DNA of 64,000 nt from Haloactinomyces albus (GCF_031458135.1 NZ_JAVDXW010000001.1:2604001-2668000), one strand, 5' to 3'; counted from the first letter of the stretch, positions 43,873 to 53,689 are shown. Notes: generated by a model not told the origin, from the sequence alone. A program made the numbers and translations.

Positions 43873-44421
43873 ATGGTTGACTGGTCATCGGCTGCCGGAA
43901 CGCTCGAGGTCTCGCCCGCACTGGAACGGCAGGACTTGCTCGCCGATCGTGTCGTGCCCGCGATTCGAGCTCTCGAGACTCCCGAGACCGTCGGTGTTGC
44001 CGAGATCGACCCGGAGTTGGCCGACACGGCCGCGTTCTGCGAGCAGTACGACTCGCCCCCGGAACTCTCGGCGAACTGTGTGGTGGTTTCCGGCAAGCGC
44101 TCCGGTGAGCTGCGGTATGCCGCCTGCTTGGTCCTGTCCACCACTCGCGCCGATGTGAACGGCGTCGTCCGGCGCAGGTTGGACGTGCGCAAGGCCTCCT
44201 TCACGCCGATGGAGGAGGCTGTCAGCCTGACCGGGATGGAATACGGCGGGATCACTCCGTTCGGTCTCCCCGATGGTTGGCCGGTCCTCGTCGACGCCGC
44301 CGTCACCGAATCCCCCGCCGTCGTCGTCGGCAGTGGACTGCGCCGGAGCAAGCTCATCGCCCCCGGAAAGCTGCTCGGTGAGCTTCCGGAGGCCGAGGTG
44401 GTCACCGACCTGGGCCGCTGA
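43873..44421 (+). CDS. YbaK/EbsC-type aminoacyl-tRNA deacylase domain protein
   Basis: A 182-residue protein with the YbaK fold: LSANCVVVSGKRSGE and VVRRRLDVRKASFTPMEEA carry the conserved Lys area, and MEYGGITPFGLPDGWPVLVD is the family hallmark. Members hydrolyse mischarged tRNA (Cys- or Ala-tRNA-Pro) in trans. The protein is of stand-alone length. The nearest hairpin upstream is the palindrome. Confidence 0.9.
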   Translation: MVDWSSAAGTLEVSPALERQDLLADRVVPAIRALETPETVGVAEIDPELADTAAFCEQYDSPPELSANCVVVSGKRSGELRYAACLVLSTTRADVNGVVRRRLDVRKASFTPMEEAVSLTGMEYGGITPFGLPDGWPVLVDAAVTESPAVVVGSGLRRSKLIAPGKLLGELPEAEVVTDLGR

Positions 44422-44478
44422 GCAGCAACCGCCCCGCAAACTGCCGGACCTGCTCGGCCGAAAGACGACACTGCCCGG

Positions 44479-45372
44479 CTAAAAGACGACGGTGCGCTGG
44501 TCGTGCACCAGTACCCGATCCTCCAGGTGGGCGCGCAGGCCGCGGGCGAGGACGATTTTCTCGATGTCCCGGCCTTTGCGGACCATGTCCGACACCGAGT
44601 CCGTATGGTCCACCCGCGTCACGTCCTGCTCGATGATCGGCCCCGCATCCAGGTCCGCCGTGACGTAGTGGCAGGTTGCCCCGACCAGTTTCACCCCGCG
44701 CTGGTACGCCTGATGATACGGGCGAGCGCCGGCGAACGACGGCAGGAAACTGTGGTGAATGTTGAGGGCACGGTCCTGCCACGCCCGGCACAGTTCCGGC
44801 GGCAGTACCCGCATGAACTTGGCGAGCACGATGGCGTCCGGAGCCTGGCCGTCGACCAGTTCCCGGATGCGGCCGAAGGCGGCTTCCTTCGCCTGCGGAT
44901 CTGTGCCATGCGGGTCTGTGCCCTGGGGAAACGGGACGTGGTGGAACGGGATGCCGTGTGCCTCCGTGATCGGTCCCAGATCCGGATGGTTGCCGATCAC
45001 CGCGCGCAGGTCCACATCCAGCTCGCCGGAGCCGATGCGGCCGAGCAGGTCGTGCAGGCAGTGGCCCTCCTTCGACACCAGGATCACGACCCGGCGTCGC
45101 TGCTCGGTATCGGAGACCCGCCAGTCGGCGCGCTCGTCCAGCTGCGTGGCCACCTTCGCGAACCGTTCTCGCAGTTCCTCGATCCCGAACGGCAGCGAGT
45201 CCGCACGAACTTCCTGGCGGGTGAAGAACCAGCCGGTGTCCGGATCGGTGTGGTACCCCGCCTCGACGATCCAGCCGCCCCATTCCGCCAGGAAGGAGGC
45301 GATGTGGGCGACGATGCCGGTGCGGTCCGGACAACCGAGGGTGATGACGTATCGCCGTTCGGTCAGTGACAT
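44479..45372 (-). CDS. purU: Formyltetrahydrofolate deformylase
   Basis: A 297-residue enzyme: N-terminal ACT domain at about 7-85 (YVITLGCPDRTGIVAHIASF) and a C-terminal formyltransferase-like domain with the active-site LNIHHSFLPSFAGARPYHQA and GATCHYVTADLDAGPI. It hydrolyses 10-formyl-THF to formate and THF, balancing one-carbon pools. The ACT domain is expected to sense Met/Gly. ATG 45372, weak RBS. No purine genes nearby. Confidence 0.96.
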   Translation of the reverse strand: MSLTERRYVITLGCPDRTGIVAHIASFLAEWGGWIVEAGYHTDPDTGWFFTRQEVRADSLPFGIEELRERFAKVATQLDERADWRVSDTEQRRRVVILVSKEGHCLHDLLGRIGSGELDVDLRAVIGNHPDLGPITEAHGIPFHHVPFPQGTDPHGTDPQAKEAAFGRIRELVDGQAPDAIVLAKFMRVLPPELCRAWQDRALNIHHSFLPSFAGARPYHQAYQRGVKLVGATCHYVTADLDAGPIIEQDVTRVDHTDSVSDMVRKGRDIEKIVLARGLRAHLEDRVLVHDQRTVVF

Positions 45373-45438
45373 GGTGGCCGATTCTCGCAGTTCGCAAGCG
45401 CCGGAGCCGGTTGTGCCCGGATGGCGGGACCGAGTGCT

Positions 45439-46191
45439 TCAGCGGCCACTGACCAGCCCTGCGAGCGTCTCGTCTCCGCTGACCACGGCGGAGCTCGGTC
45501 GCCCCCACACGCGCCGGTAGATCGCATCGGCCGTTCCGGCGACCGTGGCGTCCACCTCGGGGCTGCCGAGCGCGGCATCGTGGGGGGCGCCCGTTTCCGG
45601 GGGCTGCTCGGGGCGGAAGGTCACCAGCCACGTCCGGCCCGCATCGGCCGCGTGGAACAGCGCTTGGCCGTCACCGTGCTGATCCGCCCACTTGCGGGTG
45701 CCGGACAACAGCACCGAGAGCATCTCGTCGACGCCGTCGGCGGCGAAGTCCGAATCGAACAGCAGCTCCCGGACTTGGGCGGTGTCGCCGTCGGCCAGCG
45801 CATGTTCCGCGTCGAGCCGGTGGATCGCGGTCTCGTGCGCCATCCTGCGGCTCCAGGCTGCGGGCGTGCCACCCGGAAAGAACGACCACACGGCGCGGTC
45901 GGCGTCACTCGTGGCGAGCTTGTCGAGCAGCTCGGCCAACCGGTCGTCCCACCAGGACAGCGTGTCGGTGAATCCGTCCGGGGGGACGGGAGGCTGCGGT
46001 GTGGAGCCGTCCGGCTCCGTGTCCACCGCGAGACTGCCCATCGCATAGACGCGGCCGAGGTGGCGCATCATCTTGTGCACATCCCAACCGGGGCAGGTGA
46101 GTACGGAGGCCTGTGGCCCCGCCTGCACTGCCATCGCACGCAGCGCGGCGGCCTGCTCGGTGAGCTCACGGTGGTGACTCTCGCTCATCAT
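45439..46191 (-). CDS. Maleylpyruvate isomerase/mycothiol-dependent family protein (DinB-like)
   Basis: A 250-residue protein of the TIGR03083 type: N-terminal four-helix DinB-like domain with metal His in CPGWDVHKMMRHLGRVY and AHETAIHRLDAEHAL, and a C-terminal SCP-like domain. Such enzymes use mycothiol, consistent with mshA in the same window. The reaction here is not known. ATG 46191; second Met next codon. Confidence 0.9.
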   Translation of the reverse strand: MMSESHHRELTEQAAALRAMAVQAGPQASVLTCPGWDVHKMMRHLGRVYAMGSLAVDTEPDGSTPQPPVPPDGFTDTLSWWDDRLAELLDKLATSDADRAVWSFFPGGTPAAWSRRMAHETAIHRLDAEHALADGDTAQVRELLFDSDFAADGVDEMLSVLLSGTRKWADQHGDGQALFHAADAGRTWLVTFRPEQPPETGAPHDAALGSPEVDATVAGTADAIYRRVWGRPSSAVVSGDETLAGLVSGR

Positions 46192-46305
46192 GCCCGGAGT
46201 TTAGGAGGTGTGTCGAGGCTCGCGAAGACCTCCGAAGACCTCCGAAGACAGCGTCCGGCGCACGTCCGGCTCGGATCGCGAGCAGCGGCGGCGGTCCGGG
46301 CGCTT

Positions 46306-46845
46306 TCAGTGCCCGCGCGGTTGGCGGGACAGCCAGTCGGAGGTGAACCGTGCCTCCTCGGCCAGCAGGGCGCTGATCCGGTCGGCGACCATCTCCTCCA
46401 CCTTGCCGCCGACGAAAGGCATGTTCACGGTGACGCTGCCGTCGATCACGAACTCACTGACCCGGTTTTCGTCCGCGGATTGCTCGGCCTCGGGCAGGTC
46501 ACGCAACCACATCGAGCCCGTGATGGAGCCAGGTACGCGGGGAATCGCCGCTGCCACCTCGCCCGAGTAGTACCCCGGCTCGACGGGGCGCCACGATTCG
46601 CTGCGATCGATCAGCACGTCCCCGCTCACCACGGTGCGAGCGATCGAGGGCAACCGGTCGGCGGGCACTCCCTGCCGTACTTGGAACCGCACGTCCTGCT
46701 CGGTCGCCGAATACTCGACCAGTTCCGTATTGCTGCCGCCGAGTTTGCTCAGTCGTTCCTTGATGTGGTCGGTGTCGATCAGCGCGCCGTGCATCCGGGA
46801 GGCCGGCCATGCGGAGGTGCTGCGGTGCTCGATGCGGCGTGTCAT
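46306..46845 (-). CDS. DUF2505 family protein (Rv0481c-like)
   Basis: A 179-residue protein of the actinobacterial DUF2505 family, which has a START/SRPBCC-like look: RSESWRPVEPGYYSGEVAAA in the middle and FVIDGSVTVNMPFVGGKVEE near the end. Ligand binding is likely, ligand unknown. In M. tuberculosis the homologue also lies divergent from murB, matching the arrangement here. ATG 46845, 26 bp from the murB start. Confidence 0.9.
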   Translation of the reverse strand: MTRRIEHRSTSAWPASRMHGALIDTDHIKERLSKLGGSNTELVEYSATEQDVRFQVRQGVPADRLPSIARTVVSGDVLIDRSESWRPVEPGYYSGEVAAAIPRVPGSITGSMWLRDLPEAEQSADENRVSEFVIDGSVTVNMPFVGGKVEEMVADRISALLAEEARFTSDWLSRQPRGH

Positions 46846-46870
46846 GCGAAGAAGGTTACCTTTGGCAGTC

Positions 46871-48046
46871 GTGAACTCCTCGCTGTCCGGCGCGTCGCAA
46901 CCGCGCGAGACCGCCCAAGCCGATACTCGTGCCCCGGCCGACCTCCAGCCTGGTCGCCCAGCCAATCTTTCGGGTGACCTTTCGAGTGGCGACGCACTCG
47001 CGCGCCACACCACGCTGCGGCTGGGCGGCCCGGCGGCCGAGCTCGTCGTGGCCGGGCACGCCGACGAACTGGCCGAGGCCGTCCGTACGGCGGATTCCGC
47101 GGGCACGCGCCTGCTCCTGCTCGGAGGCGGCTCGAACCTCGTGATCGCCGACAGCGGGTTCGACGGCCGGGTGGTGCGCATCGCCACCCGCGGCCACCGG
47201 ATCGACAGTGCCGGTGACGGTCTCGTGCGGTTGACCGTCGAGGCCGGTGAGGACTGGGACGAGGTGGTCGCCGAAACCGTGCGGCAAGGGCTCGGCGGTC
47301 TGGAGTGCCTGTCCGGTATACCCGGGCTCACCGGTGCCACTCCCGTGCAGAATGTCGGCGCCTATGGTGTCGAGGTCTCCGAGATGTTGACCTCGGTGGA
47401 CCTGTTGGAACGCCGGACCGGCCGTGTCCGGACGGTTCCCGCCGAGGAGCTCGGCCTCACCTACCGCAGCAGCCTGCTCAAGCACACCGAGACGGCAGTC
47501 GTATTGCGGGTGCGTTTCCTGCTTCGTGATGATGGTCTCTCCGCGCCCATCCGTTACGGCGAACTCGCCCGCGCTCTCGACGTCGACATCGGCGATCGGG
47601 TCTCCGCCGAGCGGGCGCGTGCGGCGGTGCTCGGTCTCCGGCGCGGCAAGGGCATGGTGCTCGATCCGGAGGATCACGACACCTGGAGCGCGGGCTCGTT
47701 CTTCGTCAATCCCGTGCTGGAGCAGGGCGAACTTGCCGACGCGCTGCACCGCATCGCGGCCGGGGTCGGTTCCGACCAGCGCATTCCCCGTTATCCGGCA
47801 GCGGGGACAAGCACCAAACTCTCCGCGGCGTGGCTCATCGAACGAGCCGGATTCACGAAGGGGTACCGGGGCCCCGGCGGCCGGGTCGGACTGTCCACCA
47901 AACACACTCTCGCGCTCACCAACCGGGGATCGGCCACCACCGATGATCTGCTCGGTCTGGCAGCGGAGGTGCGCAGCGGTGTTCGCGAGCACTTCGGAGT
48001 GTCGCTGGGCGTCGAGCCGGTACTGGTGGACTGCGCACTGAGGTGA
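46871..48046 (+). CDS. murB: UDP-N-acetylenolpyruvoylglucosamine reductase
   Basis: A 391-residue MurB, including about 35 extra N-terminal residues. FAD-binding segments LLLGGGSNLVIAD and LSGIPGLTGATPVQNVGAYG, catalytic Ser in SAGSFFVNPVL, and the C-terminal GVSLGVEPVLVD with the active-site Glu are all present. It reduces enolpyruvyl-UDP-GlcNAc with NADPH to UDP-MurNAc in peptidoglycan synthesis. Start is GTG 46871, or TTG 46862, which has a better-placed GAAGAAGG. Confidence 0.95.
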   Translation: MNSSLSGASQPRETAQADTRAPADLQPGRPANLSGDLSSGDALARHTTLRLGGPAAELVVAGHADELAEAVRTADSAGTRLLLLGGGSNLVIADSGFDGRVVRIATRGHRIDSAGDGLVRLTVEAGEDWDEVVAETVRQGLGGLECLSGIPGLTGATPVQNVGAYGVEVSEMLTSVDLLERRTGRVRTVPAEELGLTYRSSLLKHTETAVVLRVRFLLRDDGLSAPIRYGELARALDVDIGDRVSAERARAAVLGLRRGKGMVLDPEDHDTWSAGSFFVNPVLEQGELADALHRIAAGVGSDQRIPRYPAAGTSTKLSAAWLIERAGFTKGYRGPGGRVGLSTKHTLALTNRGSATTDDLLGLAAEVRSGVREHFGVSLGVEPVLVDCALR

Positions 48047-48126
48047 GTGAATGTCGAACGGCCGTATGAGTGACGCTTCGTGACTAATGATTAACTCTGA
48101 GTGTTAAATGGTGCCCGGAGGGTGCC

Positions 48127-49179
48127 ATGTGGAACATCAGGGAACGACGCGATCGAGCACTTATTCGCCCGGTCAAACGAGCCGTGGAGGATCAGCTGCT
48201 GGATCTACCCGGTGTCGTCGCGGTCGACATCGGGGAGAAGCGCGCGGGCACGCGCCCCACGGGTGAGCAGGTCATCGTCGTCTCGGTTCGCCGCAAGGCG
48301 CAGGCGGAGCAGCTCGCCACCGGCGCCCGCGTTCCCACCAGCGTGCTCGGCGTCCCCACCGATGTCATCGAAGAACAACCCGTGGTCCAGCACGAGCATC
48401 GCCCGATTCGGCAAGCACCGATCACCGGCAGGCGCGATACACCGAGAACCGTCCACGGTGGCCACGGCATCGCGCCGTGCCGCCCGGTCGTGCCCGGAGA
48501 TCGTGCCGCCGCCGACGGGGACGAATACCGCCGTGTCGGCACACTGGGCACGCTGGTCGTCGCTTCCGCGTCGAGCCCGGTGATGATGGGACTCACCACT
48601 TTCGACGTCGCCTGCATGGATGACGCATGGGCAGTCGGCAACCGGATGTCCGATCCGGACACCGGTCGGGTGTATGCCGAGCTGGCCCGAGCCGCACTGT
48701 CCGGGCGGGCCAACGCCGCCGCTGTGGCCATCGACAATGGTGTCGGGCATTCCTGCGCGGTCGCAGGTCTCGGTGCGATCACCGGACAGTGCGGGGCCCA
48801 TCCCGGCGAGACCGTGCACAAGAGCGGCTACGGCACGGGGGTGACCACCGGCACCGTCACCTCGATCGACACGACGCTGCGCATCGACCACGGTGACACG
48901 CTCGGCGTGCGCGTCCTGCGCGAGCAGGTGCGCGTTTCCGCGGCTTGCCGATATCCCGCGTTCGCCGGGCGCGGGGACGCGGGAGCCGTGCTGGTCGATT
49001 CCGAGGGGCGGGTGGTCGGCCTGTGCTTCGGCAGCAGCCCGGACGGGGCGACCGGGTTCGCATGCCCCATCACCGATGTGCTCGGCGAACTCGACGTGGA
49101 ACTGTGCCTGTCCTCCCATCGGCTGGGGGACGCGAGCCGAGGCGGCAACTCTCCGACCACCGTGCCGGATTCACCGTGA
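48127..49179 (+). CDS. Trypsin-fold protein with degenerate catalytic triad
   Basis: A 350-residue protein. Residues about 135-330 follow the chymotrypsin-like pattern of bacterial Nal1/trypsin-like proteins: RVGTLGTLVVAS, GLTTFDVACMDDAW where the usual His is Asp160, GTGVTTGTVTSIDTTLRI, and GRGDAGAVLVDSEGRVVGLC where the usual GDSG is GDAG with Ala285 in place of Ser. The N-terminal 100 residues (DLPGVVAVDIGEKRAGTRPT) form the domain usual for this family. ATG with GGAGGGTGCC. Both catalytic residues appear lost, so a binding role is more likely than proteolysis. Confidence 0.75.
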   Translation: MWNIRERRDRALIRPVKRAVEDQLLDLPGVVAVDIGEKRAGTRPTGEQVIVVSVRRKAQAEQLATGARVPTSVLGVPTDVIEEQPVVQHEHRPIRQAPITGRRDTPRTVHGGHGIAPCRPVVPGDRAAADGDEYRRVGTLGTLVVASASSPVMMGLTTFDVACMDDAWAVGNRMSDPDTGRVYAELARAALSGRANAAAVAIDNGVGHSCAVAGLGAITGQCGAHPGETVHKSGYGTGVTTGTVTSIDTTLRIDHGDTLGVRVLREQVRVSAACRYPAFAGRGDAGAVLVDSEGRVVGLCFGSSPDGATGFACPITDVLGELDVELCLSSHRLGDASRGGNSPTTVPDSP

Positions 49180-49201
49180 GAGCACTCCTGCGGGTGCTCC
49201 C

Positions 49202-50005
49202 TCAGGACTCCCGGTGTGCGCGGGTGGCCGACGCCTGGTCACGGGGCTTGAGCACGATCTGATCGAGGTCCACGTGGGCAGGCCTGGTGACCGCGAAGCT
49301 GATCACGTCGGCGACGTCCTCGGCGGTCAGCGGGGTCAGACCACGGTAGACCGCCGCAGCCCGCTCGGTGTCACCGCTGAAGCGCACCTCGGAGAACTCC
49401 GTTTCCACCAGGCCCGGGGCGACCTCGGTGAACCGGACGGGTTCGCCGAGATGCTCACCACGCAGTGTCCGGTGCAGCGCGGCCTGGGCGTGCTTGGCCG
49501 AGGTGTAGCCGGATCCGTTGTCGTAGGTTTCCAGTGCGGCGACCGACGTCACCGTCACCACGTGCCCGTTGCCGGAGGCGACCAGCTTCGGCAGCAGCGA
49601 CTTCGTCAGTCGCAGCGTGCCCAGCACGTTCGTCTCCCACATCCACCGCCAGTCGGCCTCGTCGGCCGCGGTGACCGGGGCCACGCCCTTCGCGCCGCCC
49701 GCGTTGTTGACCAGGACGTGGCATTCGGGGACGCGCTCGACGAACGCCGCCACCGAAGCCGCGTCGGTCACGTCGAGTTCCACCGCGGTTCCACCGATCT
49801 CCTCGGCCAACTGCTCCAGTCGAGCGACTCGCCGCGCCCCCATGACGACGTGGAAACCCGCGGCGGCGAGTGCGCGCGCGGTGGCCGCGCCGATCCCGGA
49901 ACTCGCGCCGGTGACCACGGCCCAGCGGGCTCCCTCGCGTGCGGCCGAGGTTCCCGTCGATGCAGGGTGCGGGCTTGCCGTCGTAGACTCCGGTGTAGTG
50001 CTCAC
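49202..50005 (-). CDS. Short-chain dehydrogenase/reductase (YdfG-like, Rv0484c-like)
   Basis: A 267-residue classical SDR: TGASSGIG cofactor motif, NNAGG, Ser-Tyr-Lys catalytic set in TVTSVAALETYDNGSGYTSA then KHAQ. The position next to an L,D-transpeptidase and before mshA matches Rv0484c. GTG 50005 has a good RBS (GGGAGGA); upstream frame to 50140 lacks one. Substrate unknown, probably a hydroxy acid or similar (YdfG type). Confidence 0.93.
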   Translation of the reverse strand: MSTTPESTTASPHPASTGTSAAREGARWAVVTGASSGIGAATARALAAAGFHVVMGARRVARLEQLAEEIGGTAVELDVTDAASVAAFVERVPECHVLVNNAGGAKGVAPVTAADEADWRWMWETNVLGTLRLTKSLLPKLVASGNGHVVTVTSVAALETYDNGSGYTSAKHAQAALHRTLRGEHLGEPVRFTEVAPGLVETEFSEVRFSGDTERAAAVYRGLTPLTAEDVADVISFAVTRPAHVDLDQIVLKPRDQASATRAHRES

Positions 50006-50157
50006 GCGGCGATCCTCCCGCAGAGACCGATCGAAGCTCGGGGGCCATCCGGTTGCTGTGACTCGTGACACTTCGAGCTCGGGCATCCCCGACCGCTTGC
50101 CAGGCGTCCACGGGAAGAGATGCGTGCGCATCCGGATCATGACGGAGTGAGGTCAGG

Positions 50158-51348
50158 GTGTTGAACAGCGAGAGACGGTCACGAGTGCGGCCCTTGTGGG
50201 TCGTCCTGAGCGGGATGCTGGCAGCGGTGCTGCTGGTTTCCGGCTGCGGTGCCGGAAGCGGCGGAAGCGGCGGAGGGGCGACGAACCCGAGTTCGCAGGA
50301 AGCGGCGCCTACGGCTCAGGTCACACTCGAGCCCGCTGAGGGGGCAACGGAGGTCAACCCCACCGAACCGGTCACCGTCTCGGTGGCACACGGTCGTCTC
50401 GAGCAGGTCACGCTGACGAACGAGAGCGGCGAGAAAGTGCAGGGCACCCTCGCCGAGGACGGTACGAGCTGGCAGACGAGCGAGGTTCTCGGCTACGGCA
50501 AGACCTACACCTGGTCGGGCAGTGCGGTCGGCGAGAACGGCAAGACGGTTCCGGTCCGGGGAAGCTTCACCACCGTGCAGCCGAAGGAGGTCGTGCGCGC
50601 CACGATCACCCCTGTCGATGGTGTGACACGCGGCATCGCGATCCCGATCATGATCGAGTTCGACGCGCCGGTGGAGAACAAGGCCGCGGTCCAGCGCGCC
50701 CTGGAAGTGAACGCTTCCGAAGAGGTCAAGGGAGCCTGGGCCTGGTTGAACGACAAGAAGGTCCACTGGCGCCCCAAGGAGTACTGGCCCGCGCACACCG
50801 AGGTGAGCGTGGAGGCCAACCTCTACGGGCTCCACTACGGCAGCGGTAAGTACGGCAAGGCCGATCTGACCACGGAGTTCAGCATCGGCCGCGCTCAGGT
50901 CGTCAAGGCCGATGTGGACACGCATCGCATCGTGGTCATGCGCAGCGGCGAGCAGGTCGCCAGCTATCCGGCCAGCTACGGCAGGCCGGGCAATCCCGAC
51001 CTGCACACCCACAACGGGACCTACATGGTGATGGCCAAGCATCCCGTCGAGATCATGGACAACCCCCAGTACGGCTACACCGATGTCAAGAAGAAGTGGG
51101 CCGTGCGGATCTCCAACCACGGGGAGTTCATCCACGAGAACGAGGAGAACCGGGCCAACATCGGCGAGCGCAACACTTCCCACGGCTGCATCAATCTCAC
51201 CAACGCCGACGCGAAGCAGTACTTCGACAGCGCTATGCGCGGCGATCCCGTGGAGGTCACCGGCTCCAGCACGAGCATGCCGCCCCGCTACGCGGTGTAC
51301 GACTGGATGCTCAGTTGGGAGCAGTGGCAGGCCAAGTCCGCCCTGTGA
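50158..51348 (+). CDS. Lipoprotein L,D-transpeptidase with Ig-like domains (LprQ/LdtMt type)
   Basis: A 396-residue secreted lipoprotein: signal peptide with lipobox LVSGC at about residues 22-26, two Ig-like domains (about 55-145 and 150-245), and a C-terminal YkuD catalytic domain with the nucleophile Cys344 in NTSHGCINL and His342. It forms 3-3 cross-links in peptidoglycan or attaches proteins. Same neighbourhood as lprQ (Rv0483) of mycobacteria. GTG start with AGG-type RBS. Divergent from the SDR gene. Confidence 0.95.
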   Translation: MLNSERRSRVRPLWVVLSGMLAAVLLVSGCGAGSGGSGGGATNPSSQEAAPTAQVTLEPAEGATEVNPTEPVTVSVAHGRLEQVTLTNESGEKVQGTLAEDGTSWQTSEVLGYGKTYTWSGSAVGENGKTVPVRGSFTTVQPKEVVRATITPVDGVTRGIAIPIMIEFDAPVENKAAVQRALEVNASEEVKGAWAWLNDKKVHWRPKEYWPAHTEVSVEANLYGLHYGSGKYGKADLTTEFSIGRAQVVKADVDTHRIVVMRSGEQVASYPASYGRPGNPDLHTHNGTYMVMAKHPVEIMDNPQYGYTDVKKKWAVRISNHGEFIHENEENRANIGERNTSHGCINLTNADAKQYFDSAMRGDPVEVTGSSTSMPPRYAVYDWMLSWEQWQAKSAL

Positions 51349-51557
51349 CCAGCGGGTTGTGCTCCGTGGCCAATGGACTGTGCCTGTCGGGCCGCGCGGC
51401 TTCCCGGGGCCACCTCCCGGGGAGCACCTGCCCTGCGCACGATGCTGTCAAGGAGTTGTGAGGCAAACAATATCGGAATGTTTCGGGGCTCGGAAGTGTC
51501 GGGACTCGATGGGCCCGAAGGTCTCGGCTCGCCATGACAGGCTTCGATGGGCAGTAG

Positions 51558-52853
51558 ATGACTTCCACCACACTCCGAATGCGTCCGCGCCGTGTCGCCG
51601 TGTTCTCGTTGCACACCTCACCACTCGAACAACCCGGAACCGGCGATGCGGGCGGCATGAATGTCTACATCGCACAGACCGCCACCCGGATGGCCGAACT
51701 CGGCACCGAGGTCGAAATCTTCACGAGAGCCACCTCGTCCGAGATCCCTCCGGTGGCGGAGCTGGCCCCCGGAGTGACGGTGCGCAGTGTCGTCGCGGGT
51801 CCCTTCGAGGGGCTCGGCAAGGATGACCTGCCCGCGCAGTTGTGCGCGTTCGCCGCCGCGGCGCTCCGGGTCGAGGCGCGCCACGAACCCGGCTATTACG
51901 ACATCGCGCATTCGCACTACTGGCTGTCCGGCCAGGTCGGGTGGCTGGCGCGGGAACGGTGGGGCGTTCCCCTGGTACACACCGCGCACACGCTGGCCAA
52001 GGTCAAGAACAACGCGCTGGCCGAGGGCGACACGCCGGAGCCACGGGTGCGCGTTGTCGGTGAGGAACAGGTTGCCGCCGATGCCGACCGGCTCGTCGCC
52101 AACACCGATGTCGAGGCGCAGGAGCTGATCGACCTCTACGACGCCGACCCGGACAGCGTGGCCACCATCCCGCCCGGGGTGGATCTGCAGCGTTTCACTC
52201 CGGGCGATCAGCACCACGCCCGCGCCGCGTTCGGGCTTCCGCAGGACGCCATCGTGCTCGCCTTCGTCGGCAGGATCCAACCGCTGAAAGGCCCCGATGT
52301 CCTCCTGCGCTCCACGGCAGAGCTGCTCGACCGGCATCCCGAACTGCGAAGTCGCCTGATCGTGCTCGTCGTCGGCGGGCCGTCCGGCAGCGGGATGGAG
52401 CGGCCCGAGTCGCTGCATCAGCTCGCCGCCGAACTCGGCATCACCGACGTCGTGCGGTTTCTCCCGCCACAGGGCGGGCAGGATCTGGCCGAGGTGTACC
52501 GGGCCGCCGACGTGGTGGCCGTGCCCAGCTACAGCGAGTCCTTCGGCCTGGTCGCCCTGGAGGCGCAGGCCTGCGGTACCCCGGTCGTGGCGGCCGAGGT
52601 CGGTGGTCTGTCCGTGGCGGTCGACGACGACGTGTCCGGTCTGCTGGTGCCCGGACACGAGGCGAAGGAGTGGGCCGACGCGCTGGGTTCGGTGGTGCTC
52701 GAGCCCGACCGGCGGGCGAGACTCGCCGCGGCAACCACCGCGCACGCCACCGGCTTCTCCTGGCAGCACACGACCGAGGCGCTGCTGGAAACATATGCGC
52801 GCGCGAAGATGGCATTCCATTCCCGGTTCCGGATCCAGGAGGCAACGGCGTGA
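51558..52853 (+). CDS. mshA: D-inositol-3-phosphate glycosyltransferase (mycothiol biosynthesis)
   Basis: A 431-residue GT4 enzyme. N-terminal donor-acceptor segment [18 protein letters not shown] is diagnostic of MshA; the sugar-nucleotide site includes [20 protein letters not shown] with the GT4 E-x7-E motif. It joins UDP-GlcNAc to inositol-3-phosphate as the first committed step of mycothiol synthesis. The next gene (YbjN-like) starts inside its stop codon, as in mycobacteria (Rv0486-Rv0487). The RBS is weak. Confidence 0.97.
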   Translation: MTSTTLRMRPRRVAVFSLHTSPLEQPGTGDAGGMNVYIAQTATRMAELGTEVEIFTRATSSEIPPVAELAPGVTVRSVVAGPFEGLGKDDLPAQLCAFAAAALRVEARHEPGYYDIAHSHYWLSGQVGWLARERWGVPLVHTAHTLAKVKNNALAEGDTPEPRVRVVGEEQVAADADRLVANTDVEAQELIDLYDADPDSVATIPPGVDLQRFTPGDQHHARAAFGLPQDAIVLAFVGRIQPLKGPDVLLRSTAELLDRHPELRSRLIVLVVGGPSGSGMERPESLHQLAAELGITDVVRFLPPQGGQDLAEVYRAADVVAVPSYSESFGLVALEAQACGTPVVAAEVGGLSVAVDDDVSGLLVPGHEAKEWADALGSVVLEPDRRARLAAATTAHATGFSWQHTTEALLETYARAKMAFHSRFRIQEATA

Positions 52854-53368
52854 CTTCCACGACTCCCGGCGCGGTCATCCAGGCAACGCTGGACTCCAGT
52901 TCGCTGGAGTACAAGCACGAGGCCGAAGGCAGGTTCTTCGTCACGTTGCCCGGCACTCGCAAGCTCCAGACCAACTGCTGGCTCCTCGTCGCCGAGCACG
53001 CCCTGGTGATCGAGGCGTTCGTGTGCAGGCAGCCGGACGAGGCCCACGAGGAGGTCTACCGGTACATGCTGCAGCGCAATGCCCGCCTGTACGGCGTGCA
53101 CTACACGCTCGACAGCGCCGGGGACATCTACCTGGTCGGGCGGATCGGCCTGCACGCCGTGACCGAGGATGAAATCGATCGGCTCCTCGGGCAGATTCTG
53201 GAAGCGGCCGACGGCGACTTCAACACGCTGCTGGAGATCGGCTTCGCCACGGCCATCCGCCGCGAGTGGGGCTGGCGCGAGTCGCGCGGGGAGTCGCTGG
53301 CGAACCTGCAGGCGTTCCGCCAGCTCGTCGAGCGGGACGGACCCGTGCTCCCCATGTCCGAGCGGTAG
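52850..53368 (+). CDS. YbjN domain protein (Rv0487-like)
   Basis: A 172-residue protein with the YbjN fold, similar to type III secretion chaperones in structure: [20 protein letters not shown], then [20 protein letters not shown] and [10 protein letters not shown]. Function not established. GTG 52850 overlaps the mshA stop by four bases and has AGGAGG seven bases upstream, so the two are coupled. A hairpin follows the stop. The accessory island begins after it. Confidence 0.93.
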   Translation: MTSTTPGAVIQATLDSSSLEYKHEAEGRFFVTLPGTRKLQTNCWLLVAEHALVIEAFVCRQPDEAHEEVYRYMLQRNARLYGVHYTLDSAGDIYLVGRIGLHAVTEDEIDRLLGQILEAADGDFNTLLEIGFATAIRREWGWRESRGESLANLQAFRQLVERDGPVLPMSER

Positions 53369-53389
53369 CTACTCCGGTTGGCCGTGCGG

Positions 53390-53431
53390 GGTGGCGCCGG
53401 TCAATTTCGCGAGAAATTGGCCAACGCCACC
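53390..53431 (+). terminator. Terminator of the mshA-ybjN operon
   Basis: Outer arms GGTGGCG (53390-53396) and CGCCACC (53425-53431), inner arms CAATTTC (53402-53408) and GAAATTG (53413-53419), together a long imperfect hairpin. The apex TTTCGCGAGAAA resembles the palindrome family at 12871/43794. Confidence 0.75.
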
Positions 53432-53473
53432 CGGGAGCGGCTCGTTTCCAGCGCCGTTGTCCTCTGTGCATGG

Positions 53474-53689
53474 TCACGTGTCCCGTAGCCCGACCAGGAT
53501 CCGTGCCAGCATGGCCTGCTCGTGGGGGCCGGTGAATCGGAGGAAGCGCCAGTGCACCTCGTGCGGCATCGGCCCGCTCGGGGCGGGTGCGGTCGGGTCG
53601 AGTGGGCCGAACCATCCGAATCGGTGCGCTGCCTGGGAGTCCTGGTCGGACACAGTGGGCTGGTCGGAGAATTCGATGGCCGTTGTCAT
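53474..53689 (-). CDS. Small hypothetical protein, 71 aa (accessory island)
   Basis: Begins MTTAIEFSDQPTVSDQ and ends with the helix-like HEQAMLARILVGLRD; the middle HRFGWFGPLDPTAPAP and EVHWRFLRFTGP is aromatic. No known domain. Weak RBS. It follows, on the same strand, the cluster of overlapping small genes, separated by the twin hairpins at 53755-53852. Confidence 0.5.
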   Translation of the reverse strand: MTTAIEFSDQPTVSDQDSQAAHRFGWFGPLDPTAPAPSGPMPHEVHWRFLRFTGPHEQAMLARILVGLRDT

